From positions 1-21,746 of the forward strand of contig JBJHBY010000028.1 in the NCBI GenBank assembly GCA_050485745.1: DNA of 21,746 nucleotides. The letters are read 5' to 3'. The notes below the pieces were generated by a model. It was not told the DNA's origin, did no database searches, and saw only the letters and a program-made list of their open reading frames with translations. Origin of the DNA: JBJHBY01 sp050485745 (GTDB taxonomy: Bacteria > Pseudomonadota > Gammaproteobacteria > Pseudomonadales > CAMLJR01). Below, one piece after another: positions 1 through 6,930 of the stretch. Both the position numbers and the translations under genes were made by a program. Numbering within the stretch: the first letter of the stretch is position 1; each line of letters opens with the position of its first letter.

Positions 1-933
1 CCGGAATCCCATGCGGCCAGTTTTGCCCTGCTGGTCTATGCCTCCGCCTGGCTCAAGTGCCACCATCCCGCGGCGTTCTGCTGTGCCCTGCTCAACAGCC
101 TGCCGATGGGGTTCTATGCTCCGTCACAACTGATTCAGGACGCCCGCAGGCATGGGGTCGAGGTGCGCCCGGTGGATGTGGATCACAGCCACTGGGAGCA
201 CACCCTGGAGCAGGGCGAGGGCTTGCCTGCCCTGCGTCTGGGGCTGCGCCTGGTCAATGGATTGTCGCGTCAGGGCGCGGAGCGTCTGCTGGCAAGCCGG
301 GTCGGAGCCGGTTTTGTACAACTCGCGGAGCTGCAGGCCCGGGCGGGCCTGGCCCGGGATGACCTCGATGCCCTGCTGCGTGCCGGAGCCATGCCGCGAC
401 TGGTGCCGCACCGCCACCAGGGGCACTGGCGCGCCGCAGCCATCGAGACTGAGCGCCCCCTGCTGCCGGCACGGGTCGAGCAGCTCGATGACGGTGTGCG
501 CTTGTCCGCCCCGGACCGGGTCAGCGATGTACTGGCCGATTACGCGGCCACCGGGCTGAGTCTGGTGCAGCACCCCCTGGCCCTGCTGCGACAGCAGCGT
601 CCGTTTCGCGATTGCCGCCGGGCGGCGGAGTTGGCGGAACTCAATCACCGGCGCTTTCTGCGGGTGGCGGGCCTGGTGACCTGCCGGCAGCGTCCCGGTA
701 CCGCCTCGGGGGTTCTGTTCCTGACCCTGGAAGATGAAACCGGTGCCATCAATGTCGTGGTCTGGCGCGATATCCAGGAGCGCTGCCGGGATGCGCTGCT
801 GACCTCGAGCCTGCTGCTGGTCAAGGGCGTGCTGGAGAACCGTGAAGGGGTGCAGCATGTCGTCGCTGCACATATCGAAGGGCACGACCATGCCCTGGCG
901 GAGGCGCGCTTCATTTCTCGTGACTTCCACTGA
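1..933 (+). CDS. dnaE2: Error-prone DNA polymerase DnaE2, C-terminal part (5' end outside window)
   Basis: The frame is open from base 1 and encodes the last 310 residues. The visible start PESHAASFALLVYASAWLKC continues into CHHPAAF and PMGFYAPSQL. This is the conserved end of the polymerase fingers region of the C-family enzyme DnaE2/ImuC. A helix-hairpin-helix-like stretch follows, then an OB-fold domain (about visible residues 218-290, from LRVAGLVTCRQRPG to VVWRDIQERCRD). The protein ends in ISRDFH, a typical DnaE2 C-terminus. DnaE2 is a non-essential polymerase for SOS-induced mutagenic translesion synthesis and usually works with ImuA and ImuB. Those partners and the promoter would lie to the left, off the window. 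No strong terminator follows. Identity is confident; the catalytic residues are not visible here. Confidence 0.93.
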   Translation, partial: PESHAASFALLVYASAWLKCHHPAAFCCALLNSLPMGFYAPSQLIQDARRHGVEVRPVDVDHSHWEHTLEQGEGLPALRLGLRLVNGLSRQGAERLLASRVGAGFVQLAELQARAGLARDDLDALLRAGAMPRLVPHRHQGHWRAAAIETERPLLPARVEQLDDGVRLSAPDRVSDVLADYAATGLSLVQHPLALLRQQRPFRDCRRAAELAELNHRRFLRVAGLVTCRQRPGTASGVLFLTLEDETGAINVVVWRDIQERCRDALLTSSLLLVKGVLENREGVQHVVAAHIEGHDHALAEARFISRDFH

Positions 934-1072
934 GCCCGTCACCGCAGGGATGGGTTCACGGGATAAATCTGGAGCACGCTGAAACGGGAACACGCGATTA
1001 CCGCGGCACGATTGATTGCCGGGTTAATCGTCGGCACCGGGATGTGCCGGGCCAATATAAAGGAGTCGAGTC
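934..1072. promoter_or_regulatory. Leader of the LuxR-type gene with a candidate dyad operator
   Basis: This 139-bp gap separates dnaE2 from the LuxR-type gene. It holds the dyad ACGATT-N12-AATCGT (1008-1013 and 1026-1031), a small hairpin GGCAC/GTGCC at 1033-1048, and an AATATAAAGGAG segment giving an A/T-rich possible -10 and a good ribosome binding site just before ATG 1073. The dyad could be an operator for the downstream regulator, but that is inference and short dyads arise by chance. Confidence 0.3.
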
Positions 1073-1465
1073 ATGCAACAGGTTCTGCCCATCATGCTGC
1101 TACAGAAACGTGTCGTGACCACACCGCCCTTGCGGCTGGCTGTCTCACAGGCCGCCCCGCTACCGAGGGCGCACACGGGCCGTCCTCGCCTGCGCCTGGT
1201 CTGCGAACCCGGCGCGGCCTATCGGAGGGATGCCGCGCCACCGACGCTGCCGCAAGGGTTGAGCGAGCCGCTGACGGCACGGCCACGGCAGCTGCTTCAA
1301 TTGCTGGCCCGTCACGACCTCACCCTGAGCCAGGCCGCGGAGCAATTGCACATCAGTGTCAGCACGGCAAACCAGCACGTTGCGGCGGCCAAGCGTGCCC
1401 TGGGAGTACGGACGCTCACCGCTGCCGTGGTCACTGCCGTCCGGCTCGGCCTGGTCGAGCTGTAG
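1073..1465 (+). CDS. Orphan LuxR/GerE-type helix-turn-helix protein
   Basis: A 130-residue protein with a strong Shine-Dalgarno (AAAGGAG) 7-8 nt before the ATG. Residues 67-126 match the LuxR/GerE DNA-binding fold: LTARPRQLLQLLARHDLTLS, then QAAEQLHISVSTANQHV and KRALGVRTLTAAV, with the usual helix spacing. The N-terminal 65 residues are rich in Arg, Pro and Ala, look disordered, and show neither a receiver nor an autoinducer-binding domain. The canonical T-V-x-x-H of the recognition helix is changed to TANQHV, so the helix is divergent. It probably acts as a stand-alone DNA-binding regulator; its target is unknown. It lies between dnaE2 and an SDR gene on the same strand, 139 and 182 bp from each. 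Confidence 0.7.
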   Translation: MQQVLPIMLLQKRVVTTPPLRLAVSQAAPLPRAHTGRPRLRLVCEPGAAYRRDAAPPTLPQGLSEPLTARPRQLLQLLARHDLTLSQAAEQLHISVSTANQHVAAAKRALGVRTLTAAVVTAVRLGLVEL

Positions 1466-1647
1466 GGTCAGCAAGAACTTAAGAGGTCGCGCAGCGCTGA
1501 TCCCGGCGTGCTGCGCAGGCTGGTATGAATACCGGTTCCGGGGCACAGGTCAATAGTCCGTTTGGCCGTTGACAGCCCCGTGACTGCACAGGAACCTGTT
1601 GCCTGTCAGACTCACCGCAACGATTGATTCACCCCGAGGAGCAAGAC
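1466..1647 (+). promoter_or_regulatory. Upstream region of the first SDR gene
   Basis: A 182-bp gap. It contains a perfect TTGACA (1569-1574), but no convincing -10 hexamer lies 16-18 bp downstream. The dyad ACAGG-AA-CCTGT is at 1588-1599. No terminator with a T-tract is seen after the LuxR-type gene. A promoter for the SDR gene probably lies here, but its exact elements are not certain. Confidence 0.3.
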
Positions 1648-2376
1648 ATGGCAAGACTGGCAGGCAAGACGGCGCTCATCACGGGCGCGGCCCAGGGTAT
1701 GGGCGCTCATCACGCGCGGCGTTTTGTCGCCGAAGGCGCCCGGGTGGTGTTGACCGACCTGCAGGAGGACAAGGGTCAGGCGCTGGCCACGGAACTGGGC
1801 GACAAGGCTTGTTTCCTGCGTCACGATGTCACCGACGAGGCCGGCTGGCAGGCGGCCGTGGCGGCGGCGGAACAGCGTTTCGGTGGCCTGCACATCCTGG
1901 TCAACAACGCCGGTTATTACGCCATCGGACCGATCCACGAAGTCGAGCCCCAGGTGGCCCAGCGCATCATGGATATCAACGTCATCGGCAGCTGGCTGGG
2001 CATTCGCACGGTGACTCCGGCCCTGCAGCGCGCCGGGGGGGGCGCCATCGTCAATCTGTCATCCCTGGCGGGAACCCGCGGGATTCCGTACCACGGGCTC
2101 TACGGTGCGTCCAAGTGGGCGGTGCGGGGGCTGACCAAGTCGGCTGCCTATGATCTCGGCCCCCTGGGTATTCGCGTGAATGCGGTGATGCCGGGTGCCA
2201 TCGAGAACACCGGCATGTTTTCCGGTACCACGGAGGAAATGAACGCCGCCATCCCCCTGCATCGTCCCGGCACGCCCGACGAGGTTTCCAATCTGGTAAT
2301 TTTTCTCGCGTCGGACGAATCGTCCTACATCACCGGCGCTGACCACATCATCGACGGTGGCCGCGGGCTCTGGTAG
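1648..2376 (+). CDS. Short-chain dehydrogenase/reductase (3alpha/20beta-hydroxysteroid dehydrogenase-like)
   Basis: A 242-residue classical SDR. The nucleotide-binding motif TGAAQGMG is at residues 12-19, followed by D37 after the second strand, which favours NAD(H). NNAG is at 86-89, the catalytic serine is in NLSS (about 138-139), and the active-site pair is Y152 and K156 (YGASK). The C-terminus SSYITGADHIIDGG is typical. I chose ATG 1648 because GAGGAG lies just upstream and MARLAGKTALITG is a standard SDR start; an in-frame ATG 24 bp earlier lacks this. It resembles 3alpha/20beta-hydroxysteroid or related alcohol dehydrogenases, but substrate cannot be assigned within this family. It stands alone between the LuxR-type gene and a repeat block. 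Confidence 0.88.
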   Translation: MARLAGKTALITGAAQGMGAHHARRFVAEGARVVLTDLQEDKGQALATELGDKACFLRHDVTDEAGWQAAVAAAEQRFGGLHILVNNAGYYAIGPIHEVEPQVAQRIMDINVIGSWLGIRTVTPALQRAGGGAIVNLSSLAGTRGIPYHGLYGASKWAVRGLTKSAAYDLGPLGIRVNAVMPGAIENTGMFSGTTEEMNAAIPLHRPGTPDEVSNLVIFLASDESSYITGADHIIDGGRGLW

Positions 2377-2440
2377 GTCAGGTCGGAGATCACGTCGCGT
2401 CGCCGGGTTGGCAACAACCTCGCGTCATCCGGCGATACTG

Positions 2441-2493
2441 GACGCGAGACGCGAGACGCGAGACGCGAGACGCGAGACGCGAGACGCGAGACG
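2441..2493. repeat. Heptamer tandem repeat (GACGCGA), about 7.6 copies
   Basis: The unit GACGCGA repeats perfectly seven times from 2441 to 2489 and ends with a partial GACG. It is non-coding, 65 bp after the stop of the SDR gene. A reverse-complement fragment (CTCGCGTC, 2419-2426) lies just before it. Perfect short arrays are prone to copy-number change by slippage. Confidence 0.95.
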
Positions 2494-2518
2494 CCGCGCC
2501 TGGCTGTCCTGGTGCTGG

Positions 2519-2548
2519 CTGGGTTAGCCGCAAAGCGGCGTAACCCAG
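2519..2548 (-). repeat. REP-like hairpin 1 (left block)
   Basis: CTGGGTTAGCCGC at 2519-2531, loop AAA, then GCGGCGTAACCCAG at 2535-2548. The arms pair along their whole length except for one bulged C. The position of this bulge gives the element a direction, and this copy is in reverse orientation. It belongs to the TAACCC class of repetitive extragenic palindromes, of which six copies occur in the window. Confidence 0.85.
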
Positions 2549-2650
2549 TGCTCCCACCTTCACTGAATTCCGCGCCGATGCCGGTTCCGGGGCGATCCGG
2601 GGGGGCTTTGTGAGCCACTCCCGGGAACATCTGGCTTGGGTGGTGACGCC

Positions 2651-2676
2651 GGGTTACGCCGCTTTGCGGCTAACCC
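2651..2676 (+). repeat. REP-like hairpin 2 (left block)
   Basis: GGGTTACGCCGC at the left and GCGGCTAACCC at the right around a TTT loop, in forward orientation. It is preceded by GGTGACGCC and followed by AGCCTACG. Both flanks recur, in reverse complement, at the hairpin at 12256-12281. Confidence 0.85.
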
Positions 2677-2738
2677 AGCCTACGGCGCGGTCTCGGCATT
2701 GGCGGATGCGGCACAGATGGTGGGCTTGCGGGTAGGCT

Positions 2739-2764
2739 GGGTTAGCGGCACAGCCGCGTAACCC
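2739..2764 (-). repeat. REP-like hairpin 3 (left block)
   Basis: GGGTTAGCGGC at the left and GCCGCGTAACCC at the right around a short ACA loop, in reverse orientation. It is preceded by GTAGGCT and followed by AGCGCTCG. It pairs with hairpin 2 to form an inverted REP pair. Confidence 0.85.
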
Positions 2765-2829
2765 AGCGCTCGTGGGAAGGGCTTCAGGCTCAGCTGCCAA
2801 TCCATCTGGATGACAGCGGCAGCGAACAA

Positions 2830-3597
2830 TCAGCGCTGTGAAGAGATATTGCCGCCGTCCACCACCAGTTCGGCGGCAGTGATGTAGCTGGCATCATTGG
2901 AGAGCAGAAAACGCACGGCATTGCCGATTTCCCTTGGCTCACCGAGGCGGCCGAGCAGGATACGGCGCTCGAAGAAGCCCTTGTCCGTGGCGTCGACCGT
3001 GGGTTTGAGCATTGGTGTCATGATCTGCCCCGGCGATACCGAATTGACCCGGATACCATGGGGGCCGAGGTCATCCGCCAGAGAGCGTACCAGCGACAGC
3101 AGCCCGCCCTTGGAGGCGGTGTAGGCCGGAATCATTCCATTGCCCAGGGTGGCATTGATCGAGGCAATGCCGATCACCGCGGAGCCCGGGTTGGCCTTGA
3201 GATCCGGCAGCAGGGCCTGAACCAGCAGCACCATGGCGCGCAGATTGACGTCGAGCACCGCATCCCAGCTTTCTGCCGTGAGTTGCTCAACAGATTCATT
3301 GGCGACCACACCGGCAGCATGCACCAGACCACCGATGGCGGGCAGGGCATCGCGGGTGCGCCCGGTCGCTGCCTGGATCGCCGCCGGGTCGCGCACGTCG
3401 ACGGCCAGCCCCAGGGTGGCAACCCCGTATCGGTTGGCAATGTCCGTTGCCACAGCCTCGCAGCGTGCCTGATTCAGGTCCCAGATGGCGACAGGGCGAC
3501 CGACGGCCGCCAGGGCTTCCGCGCTGGCCAGGCCGATACCGGAGGCGCCGCCGGTAATGACGACAGCGGTCGCCGGGTGTGTGGTGTCGCTGCTCAT
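2830..3597 (-). CDS. Short-chain dehydrogenase/reductase with a HAAG motif
   Basis: A 255-residue SDR on the minus strand. TGGASGIG (15-22) is the dinucleotide-binding glycine motif, D40 follows the second strand (NAD preference), S146 lies in GIASINA, and Y159/K163 lie in YTASK. The usual NNAG is replaced by HAAG (93-96), a variant seen in several SDR subgroups. The C-terminus ASYITAAELVVDGG is conventional. The start MSSDTTHPATAVVITGG fits, with an AGGAACATGACATG context as the ribosome binding region. It lies downstream of the TonB-receptor terminator but reads the same way, with a 141-bp gap, so it has or shares no obvious promoter with the receptor. Substrate is unknown; a secondary alcohol or steroid-like ligand is only a guess. 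Confidence 0.87.
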   Translation of the reverse strand: MSSDTTHPATAVVITGGASGIGLASAEALAAVGRPVAIWDLNQARCEAVATDIANRYGVATLGLAVDVRDPAAIQAATGRTRDALPAIGGLVHAAGVVANESVEQLTAESWDAVLDVNLRAMVLLVQALLPDLKANPGSAVIGIASINATLGNGMIPAYTASKGGLLSLVRSLADDLGPHGIRVNSVSPGQIMTPMLKPTVDATDKGFFERRILLGRLGEPREIGNAVRFLLSNDASYITAAELVVDGGNISSQR

Positions 3598-3684
3598 GTC
3601 ATGTTCCTCAGTGTAAAACGATGAATGTTAACAGTCTCCTCAGGAGTCTCGACAGTCAGGGTGTGGAGGCCCCGGCGAGCACCG

Positions 3685-3708
3685 AAAAAAAAGGGCCCTT
3701 TCGGGCCC
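3685..3708 (-). terminator. Intrinsic terminator of the TonB-dependent receptor gene
   Basis: Read on the minus strand: GGGCCC, loop GAAA, GGGCCC, then eight T residues (the A-run at 3685-3692 of the plus strand). It begins about 30 nt after the receptor stop codon. This is a textbook rho-independent terminator. Confidence 0.93.
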
Positions 3709-3738
3709 AGGGAGGAGACCCATCGGGTCCGGAAACGC

Positions 3739-5904
3739 TCAGTATTCCCAGGTCAGGTCCAGGCCGTAGCTGCGCGGCTCGCCGAATACGGCAGCGGGAA
3801 CGCCCAGTTCGAAGAACGTGGCGTAGTACTCCTTGTCGGTCAGGTTGCGTCCCCACAGAGCCAGGCGCAGTTCACCACCGCCCATCGCGATATCGGACAG
3901 CCCCAGGCGAGCGTTGAGCAGGCCATAGCTCTTGATGATGTGCGGACTGGTCGAGGAGTCGCGCTTGTCATCCTGCCAGGTGTAGCCGACATTGGCCGTG
4001 AGCTGACCGAGTGGCAGTGCAGGGAAGCGATACTCCAGATCCGCCGCATAGCTGTGCCGGGGCGCATTGGCAAAGCGGAAGTCGCTGGAACGATCCACGC
4101 CATCGGCACCGCGGATGCTGCGGTAGTCGGCATTCAGATAGGCGTAGTTGAGGTTGGCGGTCAGGCCTTCGGTCAGGCGCGCGGTCGCCTCCAGCTCCAG
4201 ACCGCGGATGACGGCCTTGCCCGCGTTGATCACATCGGTGATCTGCGGGTTGACCGGGTCGGACTGGGTGTTGATCTGGATGTCCTCGTAGTTGGAGCGG
4301 AACACCGCAGCGTTGAGACGCAGGCGATTGTTCCACAGCTGCGATTTCACCCCCAGTTCGTACGAGGTCAGCTGCTCCTCGTCGAAACCTTCCTCGAAGC
4401 GTTCGATGGAGCTGGCGCGAATGTTGAAGCCGCCGCTCTTGTAGCCGCGGGTGACCTTGCCGTAGACATTGGTGTCCGCGCCCAGGTCATAGGCCACCAC
4501 CAGGGTCGGGCTGAAGTTGCTGAAGCTGTTGCGGCCGTTGCCCTGGGGCCCCACAGTGATATCACCATCATCATCCGCTGTTTCCTGCAGGGACGCTTCG
4601 CGCCGGTCCCGCGACCAGCGACCGCCGAGGGTGATGTGCAGGCGATCCTCGAGAACGTCCGGGGTCCAGGTGCCCTGGCCGAACACGGCCACGGCCTTGT
4701 TGTCGGCACTGATCACGCGCACATTTTCCAGATCCATGAAGCGGCGGTTGCTGATGTCCAGGCGGTCGGCGCTTTCGCGGAAGTAGTAGACCCCGGCGAC
4801 GTATTCCAGGCGGGCATCAAAGGCATCGCCGGTTATCTGGAACTCCTGGGTGAACTGGTCCTGCTCGGTGTCGTTGCGGCTTTCGCTGATGGCGGCGCCA
4901 GGAACGATTTCGTCGGTCAGGTATTTGCGATTGGTCAGGCCCTGCAACTCGCGATAGCTGGTAATGGAGCGCAGGGTGATGTTGGGCGCCACCTCCCAGG
5001 ACAGGTCCAGCCCGTGGCCCTCAATGCGCACGTCATTGGCGCGCAGATCGGTTTCCAGCGGGCTGCCGCTGCTGGGGCGGTCCCCCTGCTGCGGATAGGC
5101 GGGCACCCGGGCGATGAAGGACGGGGTATCGGCGATGTCCGAGCGGTCATAGCTGTAGCGGATATCGAGATCGGCGTTGACACGCCACAGGGCATCGACG
5201 CGCCAGGCGTCGCGGTCGCGGTCGCCGAAACGGCGCTCCCCGGTGCCGCGATTGCGTACGAAACCATCCTGCTGCTGGGTCATGTAGGCCAGGCGAATGG
5301 CGACATCGTCACCCAGGGGCAGGTTCAGGCGCGTACTGGAGCGCGCCAGGCTGCGGCTGCCCACGCTGAGGCTCTGGCGGAAGCCGAACTGGCCCAGCTC
5401 CGGGGCGCGGGTGACGAAGTTGATGGCGCCGCCGGTGGCGTTGCGGCCATACAGTGAGCCCTGTGGGCCGCGCAGTACCTCGATGCGTTCGATGTCGGCC
5501 ACATCCATTGCCATGCCCTGGCTGCGCGCCATGTAGACCCCGTCCATGTAGACCGCGACGCTGGGATCCTGGGTGATCTGGTCATCGTTGTTGCCAACAC
5601 CGCGCATGAACACGCGCACGTCGGTGGAGCTGGTCGGTGTTGGCGTCAGCTGGAAGTTGGGGACGTTGGCCTGCAGGTCGACCAGGCTGCTGATGCCCTT
5701 GGCCTCCAGAGCCATGCTGTCGAAAGCCACGATCGAGATCGGGGTTTCCTGGATCGATTCCGTGCGCTTCTGCGCGGTGACGACGATCTCCTCCAGGGCC
5801 AGGCCCTGGGCGAGGGCTGTCTGTGCAGACAGACCAATCCCGAGGCCAAGGGCGATACCCGTGATCCGGGGGGTGAGGCCGGGGTTCTGTTTGATGGACG
5901 ACAT
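3739..5904 (-). CDS. TonB-dependent outer-membrane receptor
   Basis: The chosen start gives 721 residues. ATG 5904 is preceded by AGAGAGGTGACC (ribosome binding site) and starts a clean signal peptide (1-33, ending in QTALAQ); the frame is open further upstream but runs through the operators. The TonB box region EEIVVTAQKR is at about 38-47. The plug domain follows, with MRGVGNN (100-106), IERIEVLRGPQGSLYGRNAT (138-157) and GGAINFVTRAP (158-168). The rest is a 22-strand-type barrel with alternating aromatic motifs, ending SYGLDLTWEY. The receptor imports a ligand across the outer membrane using TonB/ExbBD energy. Its neighbours are phosphatases, SDRs and a TetR regulator, with no siderophore genes, so an organic substrate is more likely than a ferric siderophore. 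The promoter region carries repeated ACCTGC/GCAGGT dyads. Confidence 0.93.
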   Translation of the reverse strand: MSSIKQNPGLTPRITGIALGLGIGLSAQTALAQGLALEEIVVTAQKRTESIQETPISIVAFDSMALEAKGISSLVDLQANVPNFQLTPTPTSSTDVRVFMRGVGNNDDQITQDPSVAVYMDGVYMARSQGMAMDVADIERIEVLRGPQGSLYGRNATGGAINFVTRAPELGQFGFRQSLSVGSRSLARSSTRLNLPLGDDVAIRLAYMTQQQDGFVRNRGTGERRFGDRDRDAWRVDALWRVNADLDIRYSYDRSDIADTPSFIARVPAYPQQGDRPSSGSPLETDLRANDVRIEGHGLDLSWEVAPNITLRSITSYRELQGLTNRKYLTDEIVPGAAISESRNDTEQDQFTQEFQITGDAFDARLEYVAGVYYFRESADRLDISNRRFMDLENVRVISADNKAVAVFGQGTWTPDVLEDRLHITLGGRWSRDRREASLQETADDDGDITVGPQGNGRNSFSNFSPTLVVAYDLGADTNVYGKVTRGYKSGGFNIRASSIERFEEGFDEEQLTSYELGVKSQLWNNRLRLNAAVFRSNYEDIQINTQSDPVNPQITDVINAGKAVIRGLELEATARLTEGLTANLNYAYLNADYRSIRGADGVDRSSDFRFANAPRHSYAADLEYRFPALPLGQLTANVGYTWQDDKRDSSTSPHIIKSYGLLNARLGLSDIAMGGGELRLALWGRNLTDKEYYATFFELGVPAAVFGEPRSYGLDLTWEY

Positions 5905-5966
5905 GGAGGTCACCTCTCTGGTGGTGCAAGCGCCTGTTCGGCGACTGCATGGTTGTGTTATTTGGC

Positions 5967-5986
5967 TACCTGCATGCAGGTAGGTG
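5967..5986. promoter_or_regulatory. Operator-like palindrome O1, receptor promoter
   Basis: TACCTGCATGCAGGTA (5967-5982) is a perfect 16-bp palindrome, 63-78 bp upstream of the receptor start. With the trailing GGTG it is identical over 20 bp to the copy at 6052-6071. Half-site layout is ACCTGC-N2-GCAGGT. Confidence 0.75.
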
Positions 5987-6016
5987 TTTCGGTAAAAAAT
6001 AACCTGCACGGGTCGC

Positions 6017-6030
6017 TTCACTCGAGTGAA
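6017..6030. promoter_or_regulatory. Second type of palindrome, TTCACTCGAGTGAA
   Basis: A perfect 14-bp palindrome lying between O1 and O2. A third half-site, CTCGAGTAAA, occurs at 6040-6049 beside another ACCTG half-site. It differs in sequence from the ACCTGC operators, so it may bind a different protein. Confidence 0.5.
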
Positions 6031-6051
6031 TGTACCTGTCTCGAGTAAATA

Positions 6052-6071
6052 TACCTGCATGCAGGTAGGTG
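6052..6071. promoter_or_regulatory. Operator-like palindrome O2, receptor promoter
   Basis: TACCTGCATGCAGGTAGGTG, an exact 20-bp repeat of O1. The centre-to-centre distance is 85 bp, close to eight helical turns. That would put both sites on the same DNA face and would suit looping or cooperative binding. Confidence 0.75.
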
Positions 6072-6080
6072 AAAGGAAGA

Positions 6081-6102
6081 TTACCTGCGGGGGCGCAGGT
6101 AA
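6081..6102. promoter_or_regulatory. Operator-like dyad O3, receptor promoter
   Basis: Perfect 9-bp arms TTACCTGCG and CGCAGGTAA flank GGGG. Half-site layout is ACCTGC-N6-GCAGGT, the same spacing as the site before the phosphoesterase gene. A hairpin role is possible, but there is no T-tract on either strand. Confidence 0.7.
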
Positions 6103-6134
6103 TCAAGGGGTTTGGTTAGATCGTTGCGGAGCAG

Positions 6135-6166
6135 AAAAGGGGCCACTGATAACCAGGGGTGGCCCC
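6135..6166 (-). terminator. Intrinsic terminator of the phosphatase operon
   Basis: Read on the minus strand: GGGGCCAC, a 12-nt loop, GTGGCCCC, then TTTT. It lies about 55 bp past the stop of the histidine phosphatase gene, so it ends that operon before the receptor promoter. With the operators it accounts for the 5905-6219 gap. Confidence 0.8.
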
Positions 6167-6219
6167 TCCCTACCCTTTAAACTGTCTGCTCGGCCGCCAG
6201 GCGGGGGCGGTGGGGCTGC

Positions 6220-6930
6220 TCAGCGCAGTGCTTTCCCGTGCCAGTCATAGCACTGCAGTTCGCCATCGACGAGGCGGGTTCTTACGGTCTCGGCATTGCC
6301 GATGTGTCGCTCGGCCATGGCCATCTGGCCCACTTCCTCGCACAGCTCGGGCAGGGCGAAGCCGATGATGCCACCATGGGTGACCAGAACGATCACGCCA
6401 CTTTCACTGCCATGGGCCTCGATCAGGCGCTCCCAGAAGGGCATGAAGCGAGCGTGCACATCGTCGAGGCTCTCGCCTTCCCCCCGGTTGCGGGCGGCGG
6501 TGTCACCCCGCAACCACTGCTCGACCACCGCGGGAACATCGTCATACAGGTCCGGAGCCGGACCAAAGCTGATCTCCACCGCCTCGGGCGCAAGGCGCAC
6601 GGGAATACCGGTCTGGAATGAAATGGCGTCCGCCGTCTGCAGGGTGCGCAGCCGGGTGCTGCTGTAAATGTGGCGCACGGGTACGCCGTCGAATTGTGGC
6701 CCCAGTGCCGCGGCCTGATCCACGCCCTTGGCGGTCAGCGGATAGGTGACGCCTTCGTCGGGTGTGGGCAGCGGGCCGCGAATGACGTTGATCTCGCTCT
6801 CGGCGTGGCGCACCAGCCAGATTTCCAGGGGGTCGGCGGCAGCGGGGAGTGCACAGCTGAGCGTCAGTATCAGTGCCAGCCAGGGTCGGGCGTGGCGTGC
6901 AGTCGGTTTGCGCAAAGTGGGGTCGCTCAT
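6220..6930 (-). CDS. Exported histidine phosphatase (phosphoglycerate-mutase fold)
   Basis: A 236-residue protein of the histidine phosphatase superfamily. The phospho-accepting motif is LVRHAES with R41 and H42. R93 lies in SSTRLRT, a candidate acidic catalytic residue lies at E116 or E119, and the second histidine is H185 in VTHGG. An N-terminal basic segment and hydrophobic run (18-30), ending LPAAADP, indicate a Sec signal peptide, so it probably acts in the periplasm. Such enzymes hydrolyse phosphate monoesters; the substrate is not evident. The start ATG overlaps the stop of the upstream metallophosphoesterase gene by 4 nt (ATGA), showing translational coupling. Together they form an operon facing the TonB receptor. 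Confidence 0.88.
   Translation of the reverse strand: MSDPTLRKPTARHARPWLALILTLSCALPAAADPLEIWLVRHAESEINVIRGPLPTPDEGVTYPLTAKGVDQAAALGPQFDGVPVRHIYSSTRLRTLQTADAISFQTGIPVRLAPEAVEISFGPAPDLYDDVPAVVEQWLRGDTAARNRGEGESLDDVHARFMPFWERLIEAHGSESGVIVLVTHGGIIGFALPELCEEVGQMAMAERHIGNAETVRTRLVDGELQCYDWHGKALR

Larger units (their letters stand above)
2519..2764 (+). repeat. Composite three-REP element, left copy
   Basis: Three REP hairpins in the order reverse-forward-reverse with defined spacers. The spacer between hairpins 2 and 3 contains GCATTGGCGGATGC followed by GGCACA (about 2695-2714). The reverse complement of 12169-12446 has the same order, the same second spacing (88 versus 89 bp between equivalent points), the same flanks GGTGACGCCGGGTT and AGCCTACG, and the same GCATTGGCGGATGC core. 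The two blocks are therefore inverted copies of one composite unit rather than chance clusters. The element has no coding capacity. Confidence 0.75.

Noticed and set aside
1569..1599. TTGACA upstream of the first SDR gene as a full sigma-70 promoter
   Set aside because: No acceptable -10 hexamer occurs at 16-18 bp spacing.
2441..2493. The heptamer array as a CRISPR array or iteron origin
   Set aside because: The units are contiguous 7-mers without spacers, and there is no cas or rep gene. A DnaA box is present only far away at 17 kb.
3625..5457. A 610-codon open frame on the plus strand opposite the TonB receptor
   Set aside because: It is antisense to a well-supported receptor gene. Its predicted protein is a low-complexity Val/Ala/Gly-rich string without any motif, as expected from the complement of a high-GC gene.
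6081..6102. The TTACCTGCG/CGCAGGTAA dyad as a terminator
   Set aside because: No T-tract follows on either strand, and the half-sites match the other operator copies, so an operator is more likely.
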